The notes: generated by a model from the sequence alone, not told the origin. Counted from the stretch's first letter, positions 6,024 to 13,313 are shown. The stretch is DNA of 13,422 nt from JBBRZF01 sp038236965 (GCA_038236965.1 JBBRZF010000094.1:1-13422); one strand, 5' to 3'. Numbers and translations are program-made.

Positions 6024-7037
6024 ATGTCGATGACGAAAAATACCGGCCTCACCTTTCAAGACCTTATCCTGAAATTACAGGACTTCTGGGCACGGCAGGG
6101 ATGCGTGCTGCAACAGCCACACGATGTGGAAGTGGGCGCAGGCACCATGTCGCCGGAAACTTTTTTGCGGGTGCTGGGACCGCGTCCGCATCGCGTGGGA
6201 TACGTGCAGCCGTCGCGACGTCCGGCAGACGGACGTTATGGCGAGAATCCGAATCGGCTCTACAAACACACGCAATTTCAGGTGATTTTAAAGTCTCCGC
6301 CGGAGAACGTGCAGGAGTTGTACCTGGAATCGATGAAGGCGATCGGCATCGACCTCTCGAAACATGACATCAAGTTTGAAGAAGATAACTGGGAATCTCC
6401 CACGCTGGGCGCGTGGGGCATTGGCTGGCAGATCATGCTGGATGGACTGGAAGTAACGCAGTTCACTTACTTCCAGCAATGCGGCGGCGTTGACCTGGAC
6501 CCCATTTCGGCGGAGCTGACCTATGGTCTGGAACGAATCGCTGCCTTTTTGCAGGATGTGGATTCCATTTACGACATCGTCTGGGTGCGCGATCCCGAGG
6601 GCAATCCGGTCACGTATGGCGACATACGCTTGGCGGATGAAGAGCAATTCTCCGTTTACAACTTTGAGCGCGCCGATGTTGGACAGCTCTGGAAACATCT
6701 GGACGCCTACGAATCAGAGTGTCAGGCGCTGATCAACGATTACAACGCGCTGGTGGCCGAAGGCAGAGAAGCAGGCAAAAAAGAACGCACGCTGGACGAG
6801 GAATTTGGGCGGCATCTGCGCGAGCAGAAACGCCGTTTCCCGCTGCTTCCGGCCTTCGACCTATGCCTGAAGTGCTCACACCTGTTCAATATTCTGGACG
6901 CGCGCGGCGCCATCAGCGTGACAGAGCGCGTGGGAGTGATCGCACGCATACGCCAGTTGGCGGTAGGTTGCGCAAAGGCATACGTGGACCAGCAGAAGCA
7001 GACGTCAGACGTAAGACCTCAGACACCAGTAACTTAG
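6024..7037 (+). CDS. glyQ: Glycyl-tRNA synthetase alpha subunit
   Basis: GlyQ is the catalytic class II half of the alpha2-beta2 enzyme that charges tRNA-Gly with glycine using ATP. The core is clear: LTFQDLILKLQDFWARQGC (9-27), VGAGTMSPETFLRVLGP (37-53), RRPADGRYGENPNRLYKHTQ (65-84), the ESPTLGAWGIGW region (124-135), TYFQQCGG (148-155) and ELTYGLERIA (164-173). At 337 residues it exceeds the E. coli protein (303). A charged insertion lies at about 239-271 (including REAGKKERTLDEEF) before the conserved PLLPAFDL...LLDAR-type segment at 273-293. The last residues (325-337, KQTSDVRPQTPVT) are encoded by a degenerate heptamer repeat. ATG 6024 lacks a strong ribosome site; ATG 6030 is an alternative. 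glyS follows after a 166-base gap. Confidence 0.95.
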   Translation: MSMTKNTGLTFQDLILKLQDFWARQGCVLQQPHDVEVGAGTMSPETFLRVLGPRPHRVGYVQPSRRPADGRYGENPNRLYKHTQFQVILKSPPENVQELYLESMKAIGIDLSKHDIKFEEDNWESPTLGAWGIGWQIMLDGLEVTQFTYFQQCGGVDLDPISAELTYGLERIAAFLQDVDSIYDIVWVRDPEGNPVTYGDIRLADEEQFSVYNFERADVGQLWKHLDAYESECQALINDYNALVAEGREAGKKERTLDEEFGRHLREQKRRFPLLPAFDLCLKCSHLFNILDARGAISVTERVGVIARIRQLAVGCAKAYVDQQKQTSDVRPQTPVT

Positions 7038-7079
7038 AACTAAGCAGACGTCAGACGCAAGACAACAGACGCCAGTAAC
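6996..7079 (+). repeat. Degenerate heptamer repeat, two 38-base copies
   Basis: Bases 6996-7033 and 7042-7079 are direct copies with 34 of 38 identical positions, 8 bases apart. Each resolves into 7-base units of the form CAGACGY: CAGACGT, CAGACGT, AAGACCT, CAGACAC, CAGTAAC in copy 1 and CAGACGT, CAGACGC, AAGACAA, CAGACGC, CAGTAAC in copy 2. The first copy lies within the end of glyQ and supplies its last 13 codons and stop region; the second is intergenic. Confidence 0.9.
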
Positions 7080-7203
7080 GCCCAAGGTCAAAGGCTGATG
7101 TTTTGGGGCGGACTTGCTTTCGGGAACACCAAACGATTTATTGTGACTTAGGGCACAGCTGAGACCCTGAAAACACGCGACAATAGAGAGAATTCACGCA
7201 ACG

Positions 7204-9306
7204 ATGGCTGACTTCCTGCTAGAGATTGGAACCGAAGAAATTCCCGCTCGCATGCTACCCGGTGCAACGGACGAACTCGCGCGCCGTGTTGGCGAACTGC
7301 TGCAACGTGAACGCCTCCTCGGCGGCGCTGATGCGCAACTGGAGAGCTATTCCTCTCCGCGACGGCTGGCGGTACTAGCTCGTGGCGTTATGGCTTCGCA
7401 ACCGGACGTGGAAGAACAAATCCTGGGCCCGGCCGTGAAGGTCGCCTATAAAGATGGACAGCCAACGGCGGCGGCACACGCGTTCGCGAAGAAGGTGAAT
7501 CTCGACATCTCCGAACTGAAGCAGGTATCGACTCCCAAGGGCGACTATCTCTCGGCGACCGTTCAGAAGCAGGGCCGCTCCGCAGTGGAACTGCTGGCGG
7601 AGATGTTACCCAAGGAAATCGCGGGCATCTACTGGGCGAAGAACATGTATTGGCGCGGCAAGACGGCGGAGCGATTTGTTCGTCCCGTGCGCTGGATGGT
7701 GGCCGTGCTGGATGGCGAAATTGTTCCGGTGGAATTTGCCGGAATCACCGCCGGACGCGAATCGCGCGGACATCGCATATTGTCGAAAGGGGCTGTTACC
7801 ATTTCGTCGCCTGCGGATTACGCGAAGGCTCTGGAATCGGCTTCCGTAATAAACAATGCGGCAGACCGTGAGCATCGCATACGCAAGGCGCTGGATGCGG
7901 CGACGCGCACGGTTGCCGGAGCGCGCTGGCGCGAAGATGCCGACCTGCTGGCGACCGTCGTGAATCTCACCGAGTTCCCTTCCGTCATCCTCGGAAATTT
8001 TGAAGCTGAATATCTGACGTTGCCGGAAGAAGTGCTGGTGACGGTGATGCGCGACCATCAGAAATATTTTGCCGTGGAAGACGCGAGCGGAAAACTGGCT
8101 CCGCATTTTCTGGCTGTGCTGAACACGACCGCTGGAGCTGATGGCGAGGCAGTGATTCGACACGGCAATGAGCGAGTGTTGCGTGCGCGCTTTAACGATG
8201 CGCGCTTCTTCTGGAATGCGGATCAGAAAAAGCCGCTCATGGATCGTGTCGAAAGTCTGAAACTAGTTACTTTTCAGAAAGAGCTTGGCAGCTATCATGC
8301 GAAGACCGTCCGGGTTAGCAAACTTACCAATGTAATTGCCGAAGAACTTGCGATGAACGGCATCTCGGTTGACCGGAAGGCTCTGCAAGAAGCCGCACTA
8401 CTCGCGAAGACCGATCTCACCACGGAACTCGTCAAGGAATTCACGGAACTGCAGGGCGTCATCGGCGGGCTCTATGCCGAAGAGCAGGGACACGACGCGA
8501 AGGTCGCGGTTGCCATTTACGACCATTACAAGCCCGAGTCGATGGAAAACGAAATCCCTCGCACTATCGAAGGCGCGGTGCTGGCCATCGCCGATAAGGC
8601 TGACACCATTGCCGGAATGTTCGCTCACGGCATGGTTCCCAGCGGCTCCAAGGATCCCTTCGCGCTTCGCCGTGCCGCCAACGGAATCGTGCGCATTCTC
8701 GCCGAAAAGAAGTTGCCACTCAGCCAGACTGCGTTGTGGAGGTCTCAACCGGCCAGCCCGACCAAAGCTCTGGCTGAGTTCCTGAACGAAAGATTTGCGT
8801 TCTATTTGCGCGATGCCCGCGGCTTCGCCTATGACGTGGTGAATGCGGTTCTTTCTGCCAGTTCTGACGACATCGTGGACGCCGTTTCGCGGGCGGAAGC
8901 CGTGAGCAAGGTGCGTCCCTCGGAAGATTTCGAATCCATCTCCGTAGCGTTCAAGCGCATGAAGAACATTCTGCGCCAGGCTACGGAGAGCGGGAAATGG
9001 ACTCCGGAGATGGCGCAGACAGCGCCTTCGACCGAAGACATGGATCCTACGGAACAGGGATTGTTCGACGCCGTACCGCAGGTGGCGGCAAGCGTCGGAC
9101 GTCTGCGCGGAGAGAAGAAATACGATGAGGCGCTGGTGGAGATAAGCAAGTTGCGCCAGCCCATCGACGTCTTCTTCGACAAGGTGATGGTGATGGCGGA
9201 GGACGCGGAAGTTCGGCGTCGGCGCTTGTATCTGCTGCACAAGCTGATGAGCGAGTTCACGACCATCGCGGACTTCAGCGAGATCATCACGGAACGCAAA
9301 GTTTAG
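7204..9306 (+). CDS. glyS: Glycyl-tRNA synthetase beta subunit
   Basis: GlyS is the large partner of GlyQ in the tetrameric glycyl-tRNA synthetase; it recognises and binds tRNA-Gly. The 700 residues match the family length. The opening MADFLLEIGTEEIPARML is the family signature, followed by SYSSPRRLAVL (48-58). Further conserved blocks are HGNERVLRARFNDARFFW (320-337), an HD-like helical region around ALLAKTDLTTELVKEF, and GSKDPFALRRAA (481-492). The anticodon-binding DALR-like domain fills the C-terminus, including FFDKVMVMAED and RRRLYLLHKL. The ATG at 7204 is preceded by only a weak AGAGAG ribosome site (7185-7190). The protein looks intact. The gap to glyQ holds the heptamer repeat; no convincing separate promoter was seen, so glyQ and glyS are probably cotranscribed. 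Confidence 0.96.
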   Translation: MADFLLEIGTEEIPARMLPGATDELARRVGELLQRERLLGGADAQLESYSSPRRLAVLARGVMASQPDVEEQILGPAVKVAYKDGQPTAAAHAFAKKVNLDISELKQVSTPKGDYLSATVQKQGRSAVELLAEMLPKEIAGIYWAKNMYWRGKTAERFVRPVRWMVAVLDGEIVPVEFAGITAGRESRGHRILSKGAVTISSPADYAKALESASVINNAADREHRIRKALDAATRTVAGARWREDADLLATVVNLTEFPSVILGNFEAEYLTLPEEVLVTVMRDHQKYFAVEDASGKLAPHFLAVLNTTAGADGEAVIRHGNERVLRARFNDARFFWNADQKKPLMDRVESLKLVTFQKELGSYHAKTVRVSKLTNVIAEELAMNGISVDRKALQEAALLAKTDLTTELVKEFTELQGVIGGLYAEEQGHDAKVAVAIYDHYKPESMENEIPRTIEGAVLAIADKADTIAGMFAHGMVPSGSKDPFALRRAANGIVRILAEKKLPLSQTALWRSQPASPTKALAEFLNERFAFYLRDARGFAYDVVNAVLSASSDDIVDAVSRAEAVSKVRPSEDFESISVAFKRMKNILRQATESGKWTPEMAQTAPSTEDMDPTEQGLFDAVPQVAASVGRLRGEKKYDEALVEISKLRQPIDVFFDKVMVMAEDAEVRRRRLYLLHKLMSEFTTIADFSEIITERKV

Positions 9307-9351
9307 CTGTACGCCGAGAGTGTTGACCGGCGAGTAGTACTTACAAAAATG

Positions 9352-9379
9352 AGTCACCGGCACTCCGGTGATTCTTCAA
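9352..9379 (+). terminator. Hairpin between glyS and ppdK, possible terminator
   Basis: TCACCGG (9354-9360) pairs perfectly with CCGGTGA (9365-9371) across a CACT loop, and one A-T and one G-T pair can extend it outward. TTCTTC follows rather than a clean T run, so termination may be partial, or the structure may belong to the ppdK leader. TTGACC at 9323-9328 with AAAAAT 16 bases later (9345-9350) is a possible promoter just before the hairpin. Confidence 0.5.
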
Positions 9380-9401
9380 GAAGACAATAGTAGTAGAGTC
9401 A

Positions 9402-12131
9402 ATGAATCCAATGACAGAGAGCGAGAAGATGGCAACTACAAGTGCATCGGCAATCAAATACGTCTATTTCTTCGGTGCCGGTTCGGCTGAAGGAAACGGC
9501 AAGATGAAAGACGTGCTCGGCGGCAAAGGCGCAGGCCTCGCCGAGATGACCAACGCAGGACTGCCCGTACCTCCGGGCTTCACGATTCAGACGGAAGCGT
9601 GCCGCGAATATATGCGTGGCGACGTTTCTCCGGCAATTGACAAGCAGATGGATCAGGCCATCGCCCACCTGGAACAGGTGATGGGACAGAAGCTTGGCTC
9701 CGCCTCCGATCCGCTGCTGGTCAGCGTTCGCTCGGGTGCGAAGTTCTCCATGCCCGGCATGATGGACACGATTCTTAACCTGGGCCTGAACGACAAGTCG
9801 GTCGAAGCGCTCGCGCAGCGGAGCAACAATCCGCGTTTCGCCTATGACAGCTATCGCCGTCTCATCCAGATGTTCGGCAGCGTTGTGCTGGAAATCCCGA
9901 AGCACGCGTTCGAAGAAGTTTTCGACGGCAAGAAGAAACAGAAGAAAGCGAAGCTGGATACCGACCTCGACGCGAAGGCCCTGCAGGAAGTGATCGCGGA
10001 ATACAAGAAGGTCGTGAAGAAGCACGCCAAGATGGACTTCCCGCAGGACGCGCGCGAACAGCTGGTGATGTCGCGTGATGCCGTATTCAGAAGCTGGCAG
10101 AACGATCGCGCCAAGCACTATCGCCGCATGAACAACATCGACGACATGCTGGGCACCGCCGTGAACGTGCAAGCCATGGTCTTCGGCAACCTGGGCGAGA
10201 CGTCGGGCACGGGAGTGGGATTCACGCGCAATCCCGCGACCGGCAAGAAAGAATTCTACGGCGAGTTCCTGATGAACGCGCAGGGTGAGGACGTCGTCAG
10301 CGGCGTGCGCACACCGATGCACATCACCGAACTGGAGCGCATCAACGCCGGCGCATACAACGAGCTGCGCGAAATCACCACAAAGCTCGAAAAGCATTAT
10401 CGCGATATGCAGGACTTCGAATTCACGGTGCAGGAAGGCAAGCTCTTCATGTTGCAGACCCGCAACGGTAAGCGCACCGGACTGGCTGCGGTTCACGTCG
10501 CCATCGACATGGTGAACGAAGGCCTGATCACGAAGGAAGAAGCCATCTCGCGCGTGGAAGCCAACCAGTTGTACGACTTCCTGGTTCCGCGTCTGGATGA
10601 AAAGGGCTCGAAGGTCGAAGTGCTGGCCATCGGACTTCCGGCGTCGCCGGGCGCGGCTGTCGGCCAGATCGTCTTCACGGCTGACGATGCGGTCACGATG
10701 ATCCAAAAGGGCAAGATGAAGTCCGTGATTCTGGTCCGTGGCGAAACCACGCCGGAAGACATTCACGGAATGGAAGTCGCCAGCGGCATTTTGACGTCGC
10801 GCGGCGGCATGACTTCACACGCGGCTGTTGTAACGCGCGGCATGGGTAAATGCTGCGTGGCCGGCGCAGGCGATTGCGACGTCAGCGAGAAGAAGAAGGA
10901 ACTGAAGATCAAGGGCTACACCTTCAAGGAAGGCGACTGGATCTCGCTGGACGGAACCACCGGACGCGTGATCAAGGGCAAGCTGAATACGCTGGACGCT
11001 TCGCCGGACGATCAGGACCTGGTGAAGTTCATGGCCTGGGTCGATCCCCATCGCCGCATGAAGGTTCGCGCGAATGCCGACATTCCTCGCGACGCCATAC
11101 AGGCGCGTGCGTTCGGAGCAGAAGGCATCGGCCTTTGCCGCACCGAGCACATGTTCTTCGCAGAAGATCGTCTGCCGCACATGCGCGCGATGATTCTTAC
11201 GGACAACGAGAAAGACCGTCGCAATGCACTGAAGAAGCTGCTTCCCATGCAGCGCGCCGATTTCCTCGGCATCTTCAAGGCGATGGACGGATTCCCGGTC
11301 ACCATCCGCACGTTGGATCCGCCGCTGCACGAGTTCCTGCCGAAGCGTGAAGACCTGCTGGTGGAAATCGCCAAGCTGGAAGTCACGAAGCCGCGCTCTC
11401 CGAAGCTGAAGGAACTGCACACGCTGCTGAAGCGCGTGGAAGACCTGCACGAAGTGAACCCGATGCTCGGCCACCGCGGCTGTCGTCTGGGCGTCACCTA
11501 TCCGGAGATCACGGAAATGCAGGCGCGCGCCATTCTGGAAGCGGCCGTCATCGCCGCCGGCAAAGGCATCAAGGCCCTGCCGGAGATCATGATCCCGCTG
11601 ACGACGGGAATCAAGGAAATGAAGAACCAGGCTGACATCGTCCGCCGCGTTGCCGAAGAAGTGTTCAAGGAAAAAGGCAAGCGCGTGGAATACATGGTAG
11701 GCACGATGATCGAACTGCCGCGCGCGGCGCTCGTCGCTGACGAGATCGCGCAGGTAGCCGAGTTCTTCAGCTTCGGCACCAACGATCTGACGCAGACCAC
11801 GTTCGGCATCTCACGCGACGACGTCAACAAATTCCTTCCGTCCTACATCAAGGAAGGAATCTTCAAGCAGGATCCGTTCGCCGTTCTCGACCAGGATGGG
11901 GTGGGACAACTGGTGAAGATGGCCGTCGAAAAAGGCCGCACGACCAACCCGAAACTCAAGGTTGGTATCTGCGGCGAACATGGTGGAGAGCCGGAGTCGG
12001 TAAAGTTCTGCCACAAGGTAGGACTGAACTACGTATCGTGTTCGCCCTACCGCGTACTGACCGCGCGTCTTGCCGCAGCGCAAGCCAACCTGGAAGAAAA
12101 GAGTGGCGTGTCTGCTGGTCAAACGAAGTAA
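9402..12131 (+). CDS. ppdK: Pyruvate, phosphate dikinase
   Basis: PPDK interconverts pyruvate, ATP and phosphate with PEP, AMP and pyrophosphate in the cytoplasm, serving gluconeogenesis or a reversible glycolytic step. All three domains are present in 909 residues. The N-terminal ATP-grasp part includes GGKGAGLAEM and VRSGAKFSMPGMMDT (109-123). The swivelling phosphohistidine domain has GGMTSHAAVVTRGMGKCC with phospho-acceptor His473; the Thr two residues before it (Thr471) is the position regulated by phosphorylation in plant PPDK. The C-terminal PEP-binding barrel has GFPVTIRTLDPPLHEFLP, GTNDLTQTTFG and GICGEHGGEP with catalytic Cys857. ATG 9402 is used, but ATG 9411 or 9429 (behind AGAGAGCGAG) would also keep the domain whole. 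Codons look more C-ending and biased than in nearby genes, fitting high expression. A strong terminator follows. Confidence 0.97.
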   Translation: MNPMTESEKMATTSASAIKYVYFFGAGSAEGNGKMKDVLGGKGAGLAEMTNAGLPVPPGFTIQTEACREYMRGDVSPAIDKQMDQAIAHLEQVMGQKLGSASDPLLVSVRSGAKFSMPGMMDTILNLGLNDKSVEALAQRSNNPRFAYDSYRRLIQMFGSVVLEIPKHAFEEVFDGKKKQKKAKLDTDLDAKALQEVIAEYKKVVKKHAKMDFPQDAREQLVMSRDAVFRSWQNDRAKHYRRMNNIDDMLGTAVNVQAMVFGNLGETSGTGVGFTRNPATGKKEFYGEFLMNAQGEDVVSGVRTPMHITELERINAGAYNELREITTKLEKHYRDMQDFEFTVQEGKLFMLQTRNGKRTGLAAVHVAIDMVNEGLITKEEAISRVEANQLYDFLVPRLDEKGSKVEVLAIGLPASPGAAVGQIVFTADDAVTMIQKGKMKSVILVRGETTPEDIHGMEVASGILTSRGGMTSHAAVVTRGMGKCCVAGAGDCDVSEKKKELKIKGYTFKEGDWISLDGTTGRVIKGKLNTLDASPDDQDLVKFMAWVDPHRRMKVRANADIPRDAIQARAFGAEGIGLCRTEHMFFAEDRLPHMRAMILTDNEKDRRNALKKLLPMQRADFLGIFKAMDGFPVTIRTLDPPLHEFLPKREDLLVEIAKLEVTKPRSPKLKELHTLLKRVEDLHEVNPMLGHRGCRLGVTYPEITEMQARAILEAAVIAAGKGIKALPEIMIPLTTGIKEMKNQADIVRRVAEEVFKEKGKRVEYMVGTMIELPRAALVADEIAQVAEFFSFGTNDLTQTTFGISRDDVNKFLPSYIKEGIFKQDPFAVLDQDGVGQLVKMAVEKGRTTNPKLKVGICGEHGGEPESVKFCHKVGLNYVSCSPYRVLTARLAAAQANLEEKSGVSAGQTK

Positions 12132-12151
12132 GCTGTACCGACGTTGTTCAG

Positions 12152-12183
12152 AAGGGGGATGCGCTTCGGCGCATCCCCCTTTC
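12152..12183 (+). terminator. Strong intrinsic terminator after ppdK
   Basis: AAGGGGGATGCGC (12152-12164) pairs perfectly with GCGCATCCCCCTT (12169-12181) across a UUCG tetraloop closed by C-G, the extra-stable form. The T tail is short (TTTC), but the 13-pair GC-rich stem is one of the clearest structures in the window. It separates ppdK from the exported-protein pair downstream. Confidence 0.9.
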
Positions 12184-12217
12184 AATTTGTATGGGAGTAA
12201 ATTGCTAACGAAGTGCC

Positions 12218-12233
12218 GGTGACTTACGTCACA
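12218..12233. promoter_or_regulatory. CRP/FNR-family-like palindrome upstream of the exported Cys-rich gene
   Basis: GGTGACTTACGTCACA matches the TGTGA-N6-TCACA pattern bound by CRP/FNR-family regulators in all but the first of its ten fixed positions; the exact inverted repeat is GTGAC-TTAC-GTCAC (12219-12232). It lies about 36 bases before the proposed start at 12268. Which regulator binds, if any, is unknown. Confidence 0.4.
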
Positions 12234-12241
12234 GACTCATG

Positions 12242-12258
12242 TATTCGCGAGGCGAATA
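12242..12258. promoter_or_regulatory. Perfect 7-base inverted repeat before the exported Cys-rich gene
   Basis: TATTCGC and GCGAATA flank a GAG spacer (17 bases in all), ending nine bases before the GTG start at 12268. It could be an operator, or an RNA hairpin near the ribosome site. AATAAT at 12255-12260 (5 of 6 to the -10) overlaps its right arm. Confidence 0.4.
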
Positions 12259-12267
12259 ATCAAAGCT

Positions 12268-12708
12268 GTGCTGAAAGCGCTCACAACCCGGAATGCGGCG
12301 AAAATGATGTCCGCCGCGTTGTGCCTGGTGATGGCGCTTGCCTCGCTTGGCATGGCGATGCCGATGGCGTCCCACGCCGAGCATTGCAAGTCGATGGCTC
12401 CGCAAGCAAAGACAGGACACGACTGTTGTCCGCGCAAGGTCGAGGTCAAACCAGCCTGCCCGAGGAATCGCGACGCAATGGCAATGCAACTCGCGCTCAT
12501 GCCAGCGTGCTGCCAACTGGCGGATGAGCGCCTGCCAGTTCCTCGCGAGACGGCGGCCCCGGGAACACAGGTTCAGAACGAAACTTCCGTCGCGCACATC
12601 GCAGCGGCGTTCCATACTTCACGACGAAATCTTCAAAGCGGGTGGCTCGAGGGTGGACTGCGATATTCGCGTCCGGTCTTCGAAGCCAAGGCCGATCTTC
12701 TGATCTAG
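12268..12708 (+). CDS. Small exported Cys/Met-rich protein, putative metal binder
   Basis: The 146-residue product has a signal peptide: basic residues K3, R8, K12, then a hydrophobic Ala/Leu/Met core, with likely cleavage after ASHA (37). The mature N-terminus carries possible metal ligands: His39 and Cys40, Met43, His51, Cys53-Cys54, Cys64, several Met (71, 73, 78) and Cys81-Cys82. The C-terminal half (from about residue 88) is ordinary and ends in RPVFEAKADLLI. I do not recognise a named family; composition suggests binding of copper or another soft metal in the periplasm, which is inference. The start is uncertain: GTG 12268 gives the basic N-terminus, while ATG 12304 or 12307 would still leave a signal peptide. 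No strong ribosome site is seen for any of them. It is followed after 94 bases by another metal-ligand-rich secreted protein. Confidence 0.7.
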   Translation: MLKALTTRNAAKMMSAALCLVMALASLGMAMPMASHAEHCKSMAPQAKTGHDCCPRKVEVKPACPRNRDAMAMQLALMPACCQLADERLPVPRETAAPGTQVQNETSVAHIAAAFHTSRRNLQSGWLEGGLRYSRPVFEAKADLLI

Positions 12709-12792
12709 GACTCCGTCCACCCCGGCGGCCCGATGGCGCGCAACTGCGCACAAGATGTGGACCAGCTTCGGCTGATAACAAATTGAAGTTCT

Positions 12793-12798
12793 AGAGGA
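12793..12798 (+). promoter_or_regulatory. Ribosome site fixing the GTG start of the repeat protein
   Basis: AGAGGA at 12793-12798 lies four bases before GTG 12803. It supports this non-ATG start, which also begins a good signal peptide. Confidence 0.7.
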
Positions 12799-12802
12799 AA
12801 TC

Positions 12803-13249
12803 GTGAAAATCAAAGCTCTGCTTCTCACGCTCGTACTTTCGCTCTCCGCGATTGCCCAGACTGCCACCCCGACTCCTGCTCCTAAAGCCGATGCCAAGGC
12901 CGGTTGCGCCTGCTGCGCCGGGCACGACATGAAGAACATGGCCGGACATGACATGAAAGACATGAAGGGTCATGACATGAAGGGCATGGACATGAAGGAC
13001 GGCAAGATGTGCGCCCGCGACGGCAAAGATGCCAAGGGTTGCTGCGCCGGCATGAAGGACAAAGACGGCAAAGCAACGGCTTGCGCCGGCATGAAAGATA
13101 AAGACGGCAAAGCGATGGCTTGCTGCGGCGGCATGAAGGATAAGGACGGCAAGATGAAGTGCGATATAGCTGCCCACAAAGATGGCAAAGGTTGCTGCGG
13201 CGACAAATGCCCGATGCACGGTGGCGAAAAAACCGAGCACGGGAACTAA
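12803..13249 (+). CDS. Secreted Cys/His/Met-rich repeat protein, putative metal-sequestering protein
   Basis: The product has 148 residues. A signal peptide (MKIKALLLTLVLSLSAIA, cleavage near residue 18) is followed by a Pro/Ala linker (19-33) and a mature part of about 115 residues made of Lys, Asp, Gly, Met and Cys. By count it has 13 Cys, 14 Met besides the first, and 6 His. Two repeat types are visible: three 8-residue units GHDMK(N/D/G)M at 40-63, and three units of about 13 residues, CAGMKDKDGKA-like, at 81-119. The end holds CCGDKCPMHGG (131-141), whose CPMH recalls heavy-metal-binding domains. There are no catalytic motifs or membrane segments after the signal. I infer a periplasmic or secreted buffer for copper or similar soft metals. 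The specific metal and partner are unknown. It probably shares an operon with the Cys-rich gene upstream and ends at the hairpin 13283-13307. Confidence 0.85.
   Translation: MKIKALLLTLVLSLSAIAQTATPTPAPKADAKAGCACCAGHDMKNMAGHDMKDMKGHDMKGMDMKDGKMCARDGKDAKGCCAGMKDKDGKATACAGMKDKDGKAMACCGGMKDKDGKMKCDIAAHKDGKGCCGDKCPMHGGEKTEHGN
12920..12991 (+). repeat. Three tandem 24-base units encoding GHDMKxMx
   Basis: Codons 40-63 read as GHDMKNMA, GHDMKDMK and GHDMKGMD. Each unit gives one His and two Met, a methionine-rich pattern like that of copper-binding proteins. The units are adjacent and in frame. Confidence 0.85.
13043..13159 (+). repeat. Three near-tandem units encoding CAGMKDKDGKxxx
   Basis: Residues 81-93, 94-106 and 107-119 read as CAGMKDKDGKATA, CAGMKDKDGKAMA and CCGGMKDKDGKMK; the third has an extra Cys before GGM. 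A related, more diverged half unit (ARDGKDAKGC) precedes them. The pattern differs from the GHDMK units, so the gene grew by two separate duplications. Confidence 0.8.
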
Positions 13250-13282
13250 CGTTCCGTTCGAGTAATACGGTTGGTAGAAAAG

Positions 13283-13313
13283 AAGAGTCCGGCATCCCCG
13301 GGCTCTTTCTTTT
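13283..13313. terminator. Bidirectional terminator between convergent genes
   Basis: AAGAGTCCGG (13283-13292) pairs with CCGGGCTCTT (13298-13307), with one G-T pair and a 5-base loop. TCTTTT follows on the plus strand and TCTTTTCT on the minus strand. It lies 33 bases after the plus-strand stop at 13249 and directly beyond the minus-strand stop at 13312. Confidence 0.85.

Noticed and set aside
6996..7079. CRISPR array at the glyQ-glyS junction
   Set aside because: The units are 7 bases long and adjacent, with no spacers of regular length and no cas genes.
8398..9363. 321-residue minus-strand open frame opposite glyS
   Set aside because: Antisense shadow with no recognisable domain; glyS is intact on the plus strand.
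9399..10766. 455-residue minus-strand open frame opposite ppdK
   Set aside because: A His/Arg/Leu-rich product typical of antisense frames in GC-rich genes; ppdK on the other strand is certain.
12213..12527. 104-residue plus-strand frame overlapping the Cys-rich exported gene
   Set aside because: It is out of frame with the gene that has a signal peptide and patterned ligands, and it reads as random composition.
12791..13240. 149-residue minus-strand frame opposite the metal-repeat gene
   Set aside because: Its apparent repeats are mirror images of the plus-strand codon repeats; the plus frame has the ribosome site and signal peptide.
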